DNA from: Shimia_B sp038528385
GTDB taxonomy: Bacteria; Pseudomonadota; Alphaproteobacteria; Rhodobacterales; Rhodobacteraceae
Direction of reading: 5' to 3'
Assembly: GCA_038528385.1 (NCBI GenBank)
Contig: JBCBET010000001.1
Coordinates: 496,001-560,000, forward strand
Length of the DNA stretch: 64,000 bases
The notes beneath the pieces are model-generated. The model saw only the letters and a list, made by a program, of their open reading frames with translations. It was not told the DNA's origin and ran no database searches. This document shows positions 1-8,472 of the stretch, piece by piece. Numbering within the stretch: position 1 is the stretch's first letter; the number at the start of each line of letters is the position of its first letter. The position numbers and the translations under genes were made by a program.

Positions 1-1219
1 TCATCTCGGGCTCGAAGGCGGCGGCTTCAGGCTGATAGGCGGGCGGCGGCAGGTCGTCCACTGCCTCCTCGCGCGGGGCGAAGAGGTCGGCGACCTCCGC
101 GGGCTCCTGCGGCGTGTCCTCGACCTCGGCCTCGACGAACTCGGCGGCCTCCTGCGCGGCGATATGCGCCTCTTCCTCGGCCTCCGGCTCCACCGGGGCC
201 GGGATCGGCGAGGAGAGCGAGCGGCGGGGCAGCGGGATGTCGCTGTGGGTGTTGGCGGCGTCGATGCCCGTGGCCACGACGCTCACCCGCATGACGCCCT
301 CCATGGCGGTGTCAAGCGTAGAACCCACGATGATGTTGGCGTCCGGGTCGACCTCCTCGCGGATGCGGTTGGCGGCCTCGTCGAGCTCGAAGAGCGTGAG
401 GTCGTAGCCGCCCGTGATGTTGATCAGAACGCCGTTGGCGCCCTTCAGGCTGATCTCGTCGAGGAGCGGGTTGGCGATGGCCTTCTCGGCGGCCTGGATC
501 GCGCGGTCCTCGCCCTCGGCCTCGCCCGTGCCCATCATCGCCTTGCCCATCTCGTCCATGACGGAGCGGACATCGGCGAAATCGAGGTTGATGAGGCCGG
601 GGCGGACCATGAGGTCGGTGACACCCTTCACGCCCTGGTAGAGCACGTCGTCGGCCATGGAGAAGGCCTCCGTGAACGTCGTGCGTTCGTTGGCGAGGCG
701 AAAGAGGTTCTGGTTCGGGATGATGATGAGCGTGTCCACGACCTTCTGGAGCGCGTCGACACCCTCCTCGGCCTGGCGCATCCGCTTGGCACCCTCGAAC
801 TGAAAAGGTTTCGTCACCACCCCCACCGTGAGAACGCCGAGCTCCCGCGCGGCCTGCGCGATGATCGGGGCCGCGCCGGTGCCAGTGCCACCGCCCATGC
901 CTGCGGTGATGAAGCACATGTGCGCGCCGGCGAGGTGATCGACGATCTGCTCGATGCTTTCTTCGGCGGCCGCGGAGCCCACGGCGGGCCGCGCGCCTGC
1001 GCCGAGCCCCTCGGTGACCTTCACGCCCATCTGGATCTTTGACGGCGCGCTGGCCCCTGCCAGGGCCTGGGCGTCGGTGTTGGCGATGACGAAATCCACG
1101 CCGTCGAGGGCCTTTTCGATCATGTTGTCGACCGCGTTGCCGCCGGCGCCACCCACGCCGAAAACGGTGATCCTCGGCTTCAGCTCGTCGTGGCCGGGCA
1201 TCGAGAGATTGAGTGTCAT
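1..1219 (-). CDS. ftsZ: Cell division protein FtsZ (3' end outside window)
   Basis: Tubulin-like GTPase that polymerises into the cytokinetic Z ring at midcell. Reading leftwards from ATG at 1219 the protein begins MTLNLSMPGHDELKP. The N-terminal nucleotide-binding loop is at residues 21-30 (GVGGAGGNAV), the tubulin signature GMGGGTGTGAA at about 107-117, and the T7 synergy-loop motif NLDFADV at about 211-217. The globular part ends near residue 320 and runs into an acidic Ala/Glu/Pro-rich linker. The reading frame is still open at base 1, so about 406 residues are visible and the conserved C-terminal FtsA/ZipA-binding peptide is missing. It is the last gene of the dcw cluster, 187 nt after ftsA; that gap probably carries its own promoter. 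Family assignment is secure. Confidence 0.97.
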   Translation of the reverse strand, partial: MTLNLSMPGHDELKPRITVFGVGGAGGNAVDNMIEKALDGVDFVIANTDAQALAGASAPSKIQMGVKVTEGLGAGARPAVGSAAAEESIEQIVDHLAGAHMCFITAGMGGGTGTGAAPIIAQAARELGVLTVGVVTKPFQFEGAKRMRQAEEGVDALQKVVDTLIIIPNQNLFRLANERTTFTEAFSMADDVLYQGVKGVTDLMVRPGLINLDFADVRSVMDEMGKAMMGTGEAEGEDRAIQAAEKAIANPLLDEISLKGANGVLINITGGYDLTLFELDEAANRIREEVDPDANIIVGSTLDTAMEGVMRVSVVATGIDAANTHSDIPLPRRSLSSPIPAPVEPEAEEEAHIAAQEAAEFVEAEVEDTPQEPAEVADLFAPREEAVDDLPPPAYQPEAAAFEPEM

Positions 1220-1352
1220 ATCGTCATTCCGCCTGTGTTTGTGTGGGCCTCTTAAGCGCGCTCGCGTCCCGGGCTTTCCTCGTCTCGCGCGGCAAGCCTA
1301 GCCGCATGTCGCCTTATGGTCACGAAAAAAGTGGAAATTGAACACATAATGT

Positions 1353-1368
1353 TGGCATAATTTTGCCA
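1353..1368. promoter_or_regulatory. 16-bp dyad in the AT-rich ftsA-ftsZ gap
   Basis: The gap 1220-1406 is much more AT-rich than its surroundings between about 1320 and 1380. It contains TGGCATAATTTTGCCA, a 16-bp near-perfect inverted repeat (arms TGGCA/TGCCA around AATT, two mismatched positions). It lies about 135-150 bp upstream of the ftsZ start, where a promoter or operator would be expected. The regulator is unknown. GG and GC are 9 bp apart, not the 10 needed for sigma-54. Confidence 0.4.
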
Positions 1369-1406
1369 TATTTCACTGGATGTCGATCTGCGTACCACAT
1401 GCAGCG

Positions 1407-2741
1407 TCACCAATTCTCTCGGAACCAACGGACCGCCCGGCGCAGGGAGCGCGCGGGATAGGTGTCGGTGGGCAATTCGAAGTCCCACCATTCGTCCTGG
1501 GGGTGCGCGGCAAAGAGGCTGAGCCCCACGGAGCTCGAAAACGCGGGGCCCGTAGCCGCCTGCGGCAGCCCCTGCACACGGAGCGGTCGGCCGAGGCGCA
1601 CATGATGGCCGAGGATGCGCGAGGCGAGCCCATCGAGCCCCGCGATCTGGCTGCCGCCCCCGGTGAGAACGATGGATTGCGAGGGGAGCTGATCGAAGCC
1701 CGCCACGTCGAGCCGGGCGCGCACCTCCTCCAGGATCTCCTCCACCCGTGGGCGCATGATGCCGATGAGCTCGGACCGGCTCACCTGACGTCGGTCATGC
1801 TCCCAATCGCCGGTATCGCCGCCGATATCGATCATCTCGCGGTCGTCCATGCCGGTGGCCACCACGCCGCCGTAGAAGGTCTTGATCCGCTCCGCCGTGG
1901 GCTTCGGCACCTGCAGTCCCATGGAGATGTCGGAGGTCACGTGCTCCCCGCCCATGCGCACGCTGTCGGCGTAGATCATGTGCCGTTTCATGAAGATCGA
2001 GAGGCCCGTGGCCCCGCCGCCGAAATCGATGCAGGCGGCGCCGAGCTCCTGCTCGTCCTCCACCAGCGCGGAGATGCCCGACACGTAGGCCGAGGAGGCG
2101 AGCCCCGCGAGCTCCAGATCGCAACGCTTCACGCAGTAGGCGAGGTTGCGGACGGCGATGCTTTCGACCGTGAGCATGTGCATGTCGGCGGCGAGCTTCG
2201 TGCCGATCTGCCCCCGCGGATCACCCAGCCCCGACCGGTGATCGAGCGCGAAATTCACGGGCTGCGCATGGAGGACATCCCGCCCCACCCCGTATTCGGG
2301 CACGTCGCAGGCCGCGAGACACCGGCTCACATCCTGCTCGCTCACCTTCTCCTCGGTGAGGTCGGTTTCGCCGTTGAGCCCGTAGGAGCGCGGCTCGGCC
2401 CCGGCAAAGCAGGCGATGACATGGTCGACGCGGACATTGGCCATCTTCTGCGCGGCCTGCACGGCGGTGCGGATCGCGCGCTCGGTCTCGGCCATGGCGT
2501 CGATCTCGCCGAAGCGGACCCCGCGGCTGCGGGTCGTGGCGGCCCCGATGACGCGAAAGGCGCTCTGCCCGGCCAGCGAGCCGAGCCCGTCCTGCTCGCG
2601 AAACCGGTCCGGCCCGTCGAAGCGCAGGACGAGGCAGGCGATCTTCGAGCTGCCCACGTCGAGGATGGCGATGACGCCCCGCTGCATGGCCGCCTTGCGC
2701 ATGTTCCGCATGGCCCGCTGGGCCGAATAGAGATCACTCAT
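1407..2741 (-). CDS. ftsA: Cell division protein FtsA
   Basis: Actin-like ATPase that anchors FtsZ filaments to the inner membrane and recruits late divisome proteins. The 444-residue product shows the actin-family phosphate-binding segment AILDVGSSKIACLV near the N-terminus, a SHS2/1C-type middle region, the second phosphate loop ACIDFGGGATGLSIF, and an adenosine-binding segment SIVLTGGGSQIAGL. The C-terminus (RRAVRWFRENW) is an amphipathic basic/aromatic tail of the type used for membrane anchoring. I chose ATG 2741 (MSDLYSAQRAM) because it overlaps the ftsQ stop by 8 nt; an in-frame ATG at 2756 would lengthen the overlap. Confidence 0.96.
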   Translation of the reverse strand: MSDLYSAQRAMRNMRKAAMQRGVIAILDVGSSKIACLVLRFDGPDRFREQDGLGSLAGQSAFRVIGAATTRSRGVRFGEIDAMAETERAIRTAVQAAQKMANVRVDHVIACFAGAEPRSYGLNGETDLTEEKVSEQDVSRCLAACDVPEYGVGRDVLHAQPVNFALDHRSGLGDPRGQIGTKLAADMHMLTVESIAVRNLAYCVKRCDLELAGLASSAYVSGISALVEDEQELGAACIDFGGGATGLSIFMKRHMIYADSVRMGGEHVTSDISMGLQVPKPTAERIKTFYGGVVATGMDDREMIDIGGDTGDWEHDRRQVSRSELIGIMRPRVEEILEEVRARLDVAGFDQLPSQSIVLTGGGSQIAGLDGLASRILGHHVRLGRPLRVQGLPQAATGPAFSSSVGLSLFAAHPQDEWWDFELPTDTYPARSLRRAVRWFRENW

Positions 2742-3603
2742 TAACGTTAGCTCCAAGCTCTATACTTCTGATTTCTCTCAGCTCTTCGAGGCTGTGCTGG
2801 GCCAGGCGCAGGGTCGGCCGGCGCGGATTGCGAAGATCGACATGGGTGATGTCGCGGGCGAGCAGGTCCTGCGCGCGATCGAGAAGGATCACCCGCTCGA
2901 ACGCGCGCACGGGCGCCTCCTCCGGGAGCTGGATCACCTGACCGCGGTCGAGCACCACGTCCCAGCGCCGCTCCCCCATGCGCCGCAACCCGCGCAGCCG
3001 CGCAGCGACGGGCCCTGCGGCCTCCACCAGCGCGAGCGCCTCGGCCACGGCGCGGTCCGCGCCCGCGCCCACCGCCAGCGGCAGGCCCGGCGCCTCCCTG
3101 CGCCCGCCAACGTCCCGGAGAACGACACCATCCAGATCGATCACCTTGAGACCCGCGCGCGTCCGCCACAAAAGCACCGGCACCCGCTCGGTCACGTCGA
3201 CCTCGAGAATGCCGCCGGGGCGCACGCGCAGCGCGGCCGACTTCACGGGGGCAAGCGCCTCCACACCCCGTCGCAGCTCCTCGAGATCGAGATCGAAGGA
3301 AGACACCGGAAAATCCACATGCACCGCGCGCCGCACGACCTCGGCGGTGTCCGCACTCGTGCCCTCCACGGCCAGGAAATGGACCATGAACTCCGGACGC
3401 TCCTCGACCCAGTTCCGCGCGTCGCGCAGCGTCTCCTCCATCGCCAGCCGCACGTGGGGCTGGGAGAAATGCGTGTAGAGCGCGCCCGCGGCGAGAAGGC
3501 AGGGCAGCCCGATCTTGAAGAGCGCGCGAAGGAGCGGGGTGAGCCAGATACGCTGGAGCCGGTAGCCCCAGCGCGACGCGGGATCGGGCATCAGCGATCG
3601 CAA
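2734..3603 (-). CDS. ftsQ: Cell division protein FtsQ
   Basis: Bitopic inner-membrane divisome protein that links early and late division proteins through FtsL/FtsB. The 289-residue product has a short basic cytoplasmic N-terminus, one transmembrane helix (about residues 24-45, LLRALFKIGLPCLLAAGALY), a periplasmic POTRA region (FMVHFLAVEGTSADTAEVVRRAV...) and the FtsQ beta domain. The ATG at 3603 overlaps the end of ddl by 13 nt. A second in-frame ATG at 3591 makes a TGATG junction with the ddl stop, so either start gives translational coupling. Confidence 0.94.
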   Translation of the reverse strand: MRSLMPDPASRWGYRLQRIWLTPLLRALFKIGLPCLLAAGALYTHFSQPHVRLAMEETLRDARNWVEERPEFMVHFLAVEGTSADTAEVVRRAVHVDFPVSSFDLDLEELRRGVEALAPVKSAALRVRPGGILEVDVTERVPVLLWRTRAGLKVIDLDGVVLRDVGGRREAPGLPLAVGAGADRAVAEALALVEAAGPVAARLRGLRRMGERRWDVVLDRGQVIQLPEEAPVRAFERVILLDRAQDLLARDITHVDLRNPRRPTLRLAQHSLEELREIRSIELGANVNE

Positions 3604-4505
3604 GACGCGTCCTCCACGAGCGCGGCGCAGAGCGCGCCGAAGCTGATCCCGCAGGCCTCCGCCTGCTCCGGCGTGAGCGAGGTGGGCGTCATCCCGGGCT
3701 GCGTGTTCGTCTCCAAGAGCACGAGCCCGTCCAGGCCCCTCGCCTCGTCCCAGCGGAAATCCGTGCGGCTGATCCCGCGGCAGCCGAGCACTCTGTGGGC
3801 GCGGAGCGCATAGTCGAGGCAGGCCTCGAAAATCTCGGCGGGAATGTCGGCGGGCACGACGTGGCGAGAGCCACCTTCGGCGTATTTCGCGGCGTAGTCG
3901 TACCAGCCGTCGGTGAGGATGTCGGTGACGGTGAGCGCGCGATCGCCGAGCACCGTCGTCGTGAGCTCCCGGCCCGGCGCATAGGCCTCCACCATGACCT
4001 CCGCGGGCATCGTGTCGTCGAGCGGCGGCGGGCCGTTGGCGGCCTCGTGCACGATGTAGATGCCAACCGAAGAGCCTTCGTTATTGGGCTTCACGACGTA
4101 AGGCGGCGTCATCACGTGGCGGGCGCGCACCTCGTCGGCGGGGGCGAGCAGGCTCGGCACCACCGGCAGGCCCGCGCGGCGATAGGCGGCCTTCGTCTCC
4201 TCCTTGTCCATGGCCAGCGCCGAGGAGAGGATGCCGGAATGCGTGTAGGGCAGGCGCATCCATTCGAGGATGCCCTGCACCGCGCCGTCCTCGCCCCAAC
4301 GCCCGTGGAGCGCGTTGAAGACGGCGTCGGGCTCCGCCTCCGCCAGCTTGACGAAAACCGTGTCATCGGCGTCGATTTCAATGACGTCATAGCCTTCGCC
4401 GCGCAGCGCATCGGCGCAGCCGCAGCCGGTGGAGAGCGACACCTCGCGCTCTGCGGACGGCCCGCCCATCAGGACGGCGACCCTTTGGGATGCCCTGCTC
4501 GACAT
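3591..4505 (-). CDS. ddl: D-alanine--D-alanine ligase
   Basis: Cytoplasmic ATP-grasp enzyme joining two D-alanines for the peptidoglycan stem peptide. The 304-residue length is typical of the DdlB type. Visible features are the N-terminal VAVLMGGPSAEREVSLSTG substrate loop, the ATP-grasp segment YVVKPNNEGSSVGIYIV, and the C-terminal metal-binding region with a FRWDE segment and LLETNTQPGMT. It sits between murB and ftsQ in the dcw cluster, with a 63-nt gap after murB. Confidence 0.96.
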   Translation of the reverse strand: MSSRASQRVAVLMGGPSAEREVSLSTGCGCADALRGEGYDVIEIDADDTVFVKLAEAEPDAVFNALHGRWGEDGAVQGILEWMRLPYTHSGILSSALAMDKEETKAAYRRAGLPVVPSLLAPADEVRARHVMTPPYVVKPNNEGSSVGIYIVHEAANGPPPLDDTMPAEVMVEAYAPGRELTTTVLGDRALTVTDILTDGWYDYAAKYAEGGSRHVVPADIPAEIFEACLDYALRAHRVLGCRGISRTDFRWDEARGLDGLVLLETNTQPGMTPTSLTPEQAEACGISFGALCAALVEDASCDR

Positions 4506-4568
4506 CGCCCTCTACTGCCTCTCGCTTCCACCGTTCGTGCGGCGGAATTATCGTTTGGTTTTGCGTGT

Positions 4569-5501
4569 TTACGCGCCTGTGGTCGGGGCGGGTTGACCCA
4601 CCCTCATGATTTCCCACTCTAGCTCTATACCGCTGTTTTCGTAAACCTTTTTTCGCACGTCCTCGCCCAGACCTTCGAGGTCCTCGGCGGTGGCGGTGCC
4701 GGTATTGACGAGGAAGTTCGAGTGTTTCTCGCTCATCTGTGCGCCGCCGCGCGTGGCGCCGCGCATGCCGGCGTCGTCGATGACCTTCCAGGCCTTGAGG
4801 TCGTGGGTGTCGTCGTCGCGGCCGGTGGAGGAAAACCCAGCCGGATTTCTGAAGGTGGAGCCGGCACTCAGCTCCTTCGTGGGCTGCGTTGCGTCGCGTT
4901 TGGCGAGCTGGTCGGCCATGCGCTGGTCAAGTTCGGGTCCGTCGCCGTCGGGCGCTTCGAGCGTAATTTCGGTGAGGATCGTATCGGGGGGAAGATCGGT
5001 CTGGCGGTAGGCGAACCCCATATCCGCCCGGCTCAGCGTGACGATCGCGCCCTGCCGTGTAACCGCTTGGGCAGACGCGAAAACATCCGCCGTGTAGGTG
5101 CCGTAGCACCCCGCGTTCATCCGCGCGGCACCCCCGATGGAGCCCGGGATCGTGCGCAGGAACGTGAGGTCGAGATCGGCGGCCGCGGCCTTCCGCGCCA
5201 CGATGGCGTCGAGCATGGCCGCCCCCGCCGTGACGCGATTTCCCTCAATCTTCAATTCGGTGAAGCCGCGCCCGAGCTTCACAACGACCGCCCGGAGGCC
5301 GCCATCGCGCACGATGAGGTTGGACCCCACGCCGAGGGGAAAGACACGGGTCTCCGCCGGAAGCGCCTGTAGAAACGCGGCCAGATCGTCCACATCGGCG
5401 GGCTGAAACAGCGCGTCGCATGGCCCACCCACGCGGAGCCAAGTGAGCTCCGCCAAGGACCGCCCGCGCGTCACCCGCCCCCGCACCTCCGGTAACTCCA
5501 T
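4569..5501 (-). CDS. murB: UDP-N-acetylenolpyruvoylglucosamine reductase MurB
   Basis: FAD- and NADPH-dependent reductase forming UDP-MurNAc in the cytoplasm. The product from ATG 5501 (MELPEVRG) is 310 residues. It shows the FAD-binding stretches LTWLRVGGPCDAL and LGVGSNLIVRDGG, the TFLRTIPGSIGGAARMNAG segment, and the catalytic-region motif KELSAGSTFRNP (the Ser of GSTF is the usual proton donor). An in-frame ATG at 5585 would add 28 residues lying over a repeat-containing spacer and is less likely. The C-terminus (EWEIMRVGQ) is typical. Confidence 0.96.
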   Translation of the reverse strand: MELPEVRGRVTRGRSLAELTWLRVGGPCDALFQPADVDDLAAFLQALPAETRVFPLGVGSNLIVRDGGLRAVVVKLGRGFTELKIEGNRVTAGAAMLDAIVARKAAAADLDLTFLRTIPGSIGGAARMNAGCYGTYTADVFASAQAVTRQGAIVTLSRADMGFAYRQTDLPPDTILTEITLEAPDGDGPELDQRMADQLAKRDATQPTKELSAGSTFRNPAGFSSTGRDDDTHDLKAWKVIDDAGMRGATRGGAQMSEKHSNFLVNTGTATAEDLEGLGEDVRKKVYENSGIELEWEIMRVGQPAPTTGA

Positions 5502-5527
5502 CTCAACCCCCGCTCGATCTTGCCACC

Positions 5528-5567
5528 TTTTGTACAATTCCCAGAGGCGCGTGAAGCGTTTTGTACA
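5528..5567. promoter_or_regulatory. Paired TGTACAAAA direct repeats upstream of murB
   Basis: The spacer between the DUF2484 gene and murB carries two identical 9-mers, TTTTGTACA on the plus strand at 5528-5536 and 5559-5567 (31 nt apart, about three helical turns). On the coding strand they read TGTACAAAA, and the core TGTACA is itself palindromic. They lie about 27-66 nt before the murB ATG. TTCACG, then 15 nt, then TACAAA could form a weak promoter, so this may be an internal promoter/operator. No regulator is identified. Confidence 0.35.
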
Positions 5568-5604
5568 CCGGGATTTCCGCGTCATCGCGGACCATTCGAC
5601 ACCC

Positions 5605-5838
5605 TTACCGCGACCGAATCCAGCGCCAGAGGTAGATCAACGGCCAGCGCAGCACGCTCGCCGCGGCGGCGAGCAGGAGGAGGCCGCTGACGGGGCCGTA
5701 GTCATACGTCGCCCAACCGAGGATGGGGATGCCCACGGCGATCATGGCGTAGGCGAAGCGCCAGTGGTGGTCGCGGCTCGGGAACATGGCGCGCAGGTTG
5801 GCGGCGATGAGCCAGAGGGCGGCGGCGACGAGGCTCAT
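5605..5838 (-). CDS. DUF2484 family small membrane protein
   Basis: A 77-residue hydrophobic protein (MSLVAAALWLIAANLRAMF...) with about three hydrophobic segments (residues 3-19, 30-45 and 50-70) and a basic C-terminus ending WRWIRSR. DUF2484 members are known from Rhodobacterales and are typically found between murC and murB, as here; no function is established. The longer open frame reaching 6357 is an antisense shadow of murC, so ATG 5838 is the sensible start. It lies 151 nt after the murC stop. A role in cell-wall synthesis is only inferred from position. Confidence 0.75.
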   Translation of the reverse strand: MSLVAAALWLIAANLRAMFPSRDHHWRFAYAMIAVGIPILGWATYDYGPVSGLLLLAAAASVLRWPLIYLWRWIRSR

Positions 5839-5989
5839 GGGCGCGTCCCTCTCCTCCACGCCCGGTGCAGGGCCAGGCCTGCCTGCGCCCCGGCAGCTTG
5901 CCCCGCCGGGATCCACGGCAACGCGAGCCGCCGGGTGGCGGTGATGGCGCGGGATAGGCGCATGACGGGTGTCGCGGGGACAGCCGGGA

Positions 5990-7387
5990 TCACGGGGCGA
6001 GATGCGCGGGCAGGTTGTTGGCCCAGGCGCTGATCGTGCCGGCGCCGAGGCAGACGACCATGTCGCCTTCCTTGGCCTGCTCCTTGACGAGGCGGATGAG
6101 GTCGGGCTCGCTCTCGATGGCGCGGGCGTGGCGGTGACCGGAGCGGATGAGCCCGGCCACGAGGTCGTCCCGGCTCGCCCCGGGGATGGGCTCTTCGCCG
6201 GCGGCGAAGACCTCGGCGATGGCCACCACGTCGGCATCGTTGAAACAGGCGCAGAAATCCGGGAAGAGCGAGGAAAGCCGCGTGTAGCGGTGGGGCTGGT
6301 GGACGGCGATGATGCGGCCGTCACTGGCCTGCCGCGCGGCCTTGAGCACGGCGGCAATTTCCACGGGGTGGTGGCCGTAATCGTCGATGATGGTGATGCC
6401 GCCCACCTCTCCCACCTTGGTGAACCGGCGGTTCACGCCCTTGAAGCTTTCGAGCGCGGTGCGGATCTCGTCGTGCTTCATGCCCAGGTGCCGCGCCACG
6501 GCAATGGCCGAGAGCGCGTTGAGCACGTTGTGATCGCCCGGCATGGGCAGCGTGACCCCTTCGATCACCCGCTCCTCGGCCTGGAGCGCCACGTCGAAAT
6601 GGGCCTGCCCGCCTTTGTAGTGGAGGTTCACCGCGCGCACGTCCGCCTGCGCGTTGAAGCCGTAGGTGAGGACCCGGCGGTCGGTGATGCGGCCCACTAG
6701 GGCTTGGACCTCCGGGTGGTCGATGCAGCAGACGGCGAGGCCGTAGAAGGGGATGTTCGACACGAAATCGAGGAAACCCTGCCGGAGCGTGTCGAAGTCG
6801 CCCCAATGCTCCATGTGCTCGGGGTCGATATTGGTGACGATGGCGATCGTGGCAGGCAGCCGGTTGAAGGTGCCGTCGCTCTCGTCGGCCTCCACGACCA
6901 TCCATTCCCCCTGCCCCGTGCGGGCGTTCGAGCCGAAGGCGTGGATGATGCCGCCATTGACCACGGTGGGATCGAAATTGCCGGCGTCGAGGAGCGTGGC
7001 GACCATGGTCGTCGTCGTCGTCTTGCCATGCGTGCCGGCCACGGCGATGTTCGATTTCATGCGCATGAGTTCGGCCAGCATCTCCGCGCGGCGCACGACC
7101 GGCAGGCCCCGGCGGCGCGCCTCGTCGAGCTCGGCATTGCCCGGCTTGATGGCCGAGGAGATCACGACCACCTCCGCCTCCTCGAGGTTCTCGGCCCGCT
7201 GCCCTTCGAAGACGTGCGCGCCCATACGCGCGAGCCGGTCGGTGATCTTGGAATGCTTCAGGTCCGAGCCCTGCACGGTGTAGCCGAGATTGAGCAGCAC
7301 CTCCGCGATGCCCGACATCCCGATGCCGCCGATGCCCACGAAATGAATGGGGCCGACATCGCCGGGGAGTTTGGTGGCTGCGTTCAT
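5990..7387 (-). CDS. murC: UDP-N-acetylmuramate--L-alanine ligase MurC
   Basis: Cytoplasmic Mur ligase adding L-alanine to UDP-MurNAc. The 465-residue product has the N-terminal UDP-binding Rossmann segment HFVGIGGIGMSGIAEVL, the P-loop VAGTHGKTTTTTMV at about residues 109-122, the central NIDPEHMEHWGDFD region and a C-terminal domain with HQPHRYTRL. The start overlaps the murG stop by 4 nt (ATGA), consistent with one transcript. Confidence 0.97.
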   Translation of the reverse strand: MNAATKLPGDVGPIHFVGIGGIGMSGIAEVLLNLGYTVQGSDLKHSKITDRLARMGAHVFEGQRAENLEEAEVVVISSAIKPGNAELDEARRRGLPVVRRAEMLAELMRMKSNIAVAGTHGKTTTTTMVATLLDAGNFDPTVVNGGIIHAFGSNARTGQGEWMVVEADESDGTFNRLPATIAIVTNIDPEHMEHWGDFDTLRQGFLDFVSNIPFYGLAVCCIDHPEVQALVGRITDRRVLTYGFNAQADVRAVNLHYKGGQAHFDVALQAEERVIEGVTLPMPGDHNVLNALSAIAVARHLGMKHDEIRTALESFKGVNRRFTKVGEVGGITIIDDYGHHPVEIAAVLKAARQASDGRIIAVHQPHRYTRLSSLFPDFCACFNDADVVAIAEVFAAGEEPIPGASRDDLVAGLIRSGHRHARAIESEPDLIRLVKEQAKEGDMVVCLGAGTISAWANNLPAHLAP

Positions 7388-8472
7388 GTCTTTTGTCCTG
7401 CGATCTCTTCGACGAGCGCGGCGAGGCGCTCGGTGGCGTCGGGTTTGCCCGCGTCGAGCGCGGCGAGCGCCATGGCGAGCGCGCGTTTAGGGTCGCTCAG
7501 GATGGCCGTCAATTCTTCCGTGAGGGGAGCAATCTCGAGGTCGCGCTCCTCGATCATGCGGGCCGCGCCGGCCTCCACGAGGGCGCGGGCATTGGCGGCC
7601 TGGTGATCGGCGCTGGCCGCGGCGAAGGGGATGAAGATGGCCGGGCGGCCGATGACGCTCACATCCGCCACGGTGGAGGCGCCGGAGCGGGAGACGAGGA
7701 GTTGCGCTTCCGAGAGCCGCGCGGGCACATCGGTGAAGAACGGCTGCACGTCTGCCGTCACGCCGTGATCGGCGTAGAAGGTCTCCACCCGCTCGAGGTC
7801 TTCCTCCCGCGCCTGGTGGCTGACGCGGAGATGGCGGAGGATGTCGTTGGGGAGCGCGGCGATGGCCGGTGGCACGATGTCCGAGAGGATGCGCGCGCCC
7901 TGGGAGCCACCGAGGACGAGGATCTGCATTGGGTAGTCGCCGGGCGGGATATAGGATGCCCCGGCCCGCGCCAGGATCGCGCCGCGCACCGGATTGCCGA
8001 TATCGTGGCCCGCGACCCCCTCGGGCAGCTCCGTGGGCCAGGTGCCGCAGGCCACGGCATCCATGCGCTTGGCAAATATCTGGTTCACGCGGCCCAGCAC
8101 GCCGTTCTGCTCGTGGATCAGGCGCGGCAGCTTGAGGAGCGTGGCCGCCCCCATGGCCGGGATCGTGGGATACCCGCCGAAGCCGATGACCGCGGCGGGC
8201 CGCGCGCGGCGAAATCCCAGCACCGTCGCGACGATGCCGCCGAGGATCTGGAAGGGCACGGCGATCTTGGCGCCGAGCCCGCCCCGGGCGAAGGTGGCCG
8301 AACTCACCGTCTCGATCTCCACCGCCTCGGGAAAGGCGCCCACGTAGCGGGCGCCGCGGGCATCGGTGAGGAGCGTGACCTCCCAGCCCCGCGTGAGCAT
8401 CTCCTCGGCCAGTGCCTGGGCGGGGAACATGTGCCCGCCCGTGCCGCCCGCCGCCATGACGAGGCGTTTCAT
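7384..8472 (-). CDS. murG: Undecaprenyldiphospho-muramoylpentapeptide beta-N-acetylglucosaminyltransferase MurG
   Basis: GT28 glycosyltransferase on the cytoplasmic membrane face that converts lipid I to lipid II. At 362 residues it is of normal length. It shows the glycine-rich N-terminal loop AAGGTGGHMFPAQALA, the middle motif GFGGYPTIP, the HEQNGVLGRVN acceptor-side motif, the second G-loop VLGGSQGARILS and the UDP-GlcNAc-binding segment SRSGASTVAD...IFIPFAAASADHQAANA. It overlaps both ftsW and murC by 4 nt. Confidence 0.97.
   Translation of the reverse strand: MKRLVMAAGGTGGHMFPAQALAEEMLTRGWEVTLLTDARGARYVGAFPEAVEIETVSSATFARGGLGAKIAVPFQILGGIVATVLGFRRARPAAVIGFGGYPTIPAMGAATLLKLPRLIHEQNGVLGRVNQIFAKRMDAVACGTWPTELPEGVAGHDIGNPVRGAILARAGASYIPPGDYPMQILVLGGSQGARILSDIVPPAIAALPNDILRHLRVSHQAREEDLERVETFYADHGVTADVQPFFTDVPARLSEAQLLVSRSGASTVADVSVIGRPAIFIPFAAASADHQAANARALVEAGAARMIEERDLEIAPLTEELTAILSDPKRALAMALAALDAGKPDATERLAALVEEIAGQKT

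Noticed and set aside
1353..1368. Sigma-54 promoter before ftsZ
   Set aside because: GG and GC are 9 bp apart on both strands, not 10, and no activator site or gene is nearby.
1380..2744. 454-residue plus-strand frame opposite ftsA
   Set aside because: It mirrors ftsA, has no recognisable motif and is Arg/His/Ala-rich, as expected for antisense of GC-rich coding DNA. Similar long frames opposite murC, murD, pyc, uvrD, the helicase and the 43009-45354 gene were rejected for the same reason.
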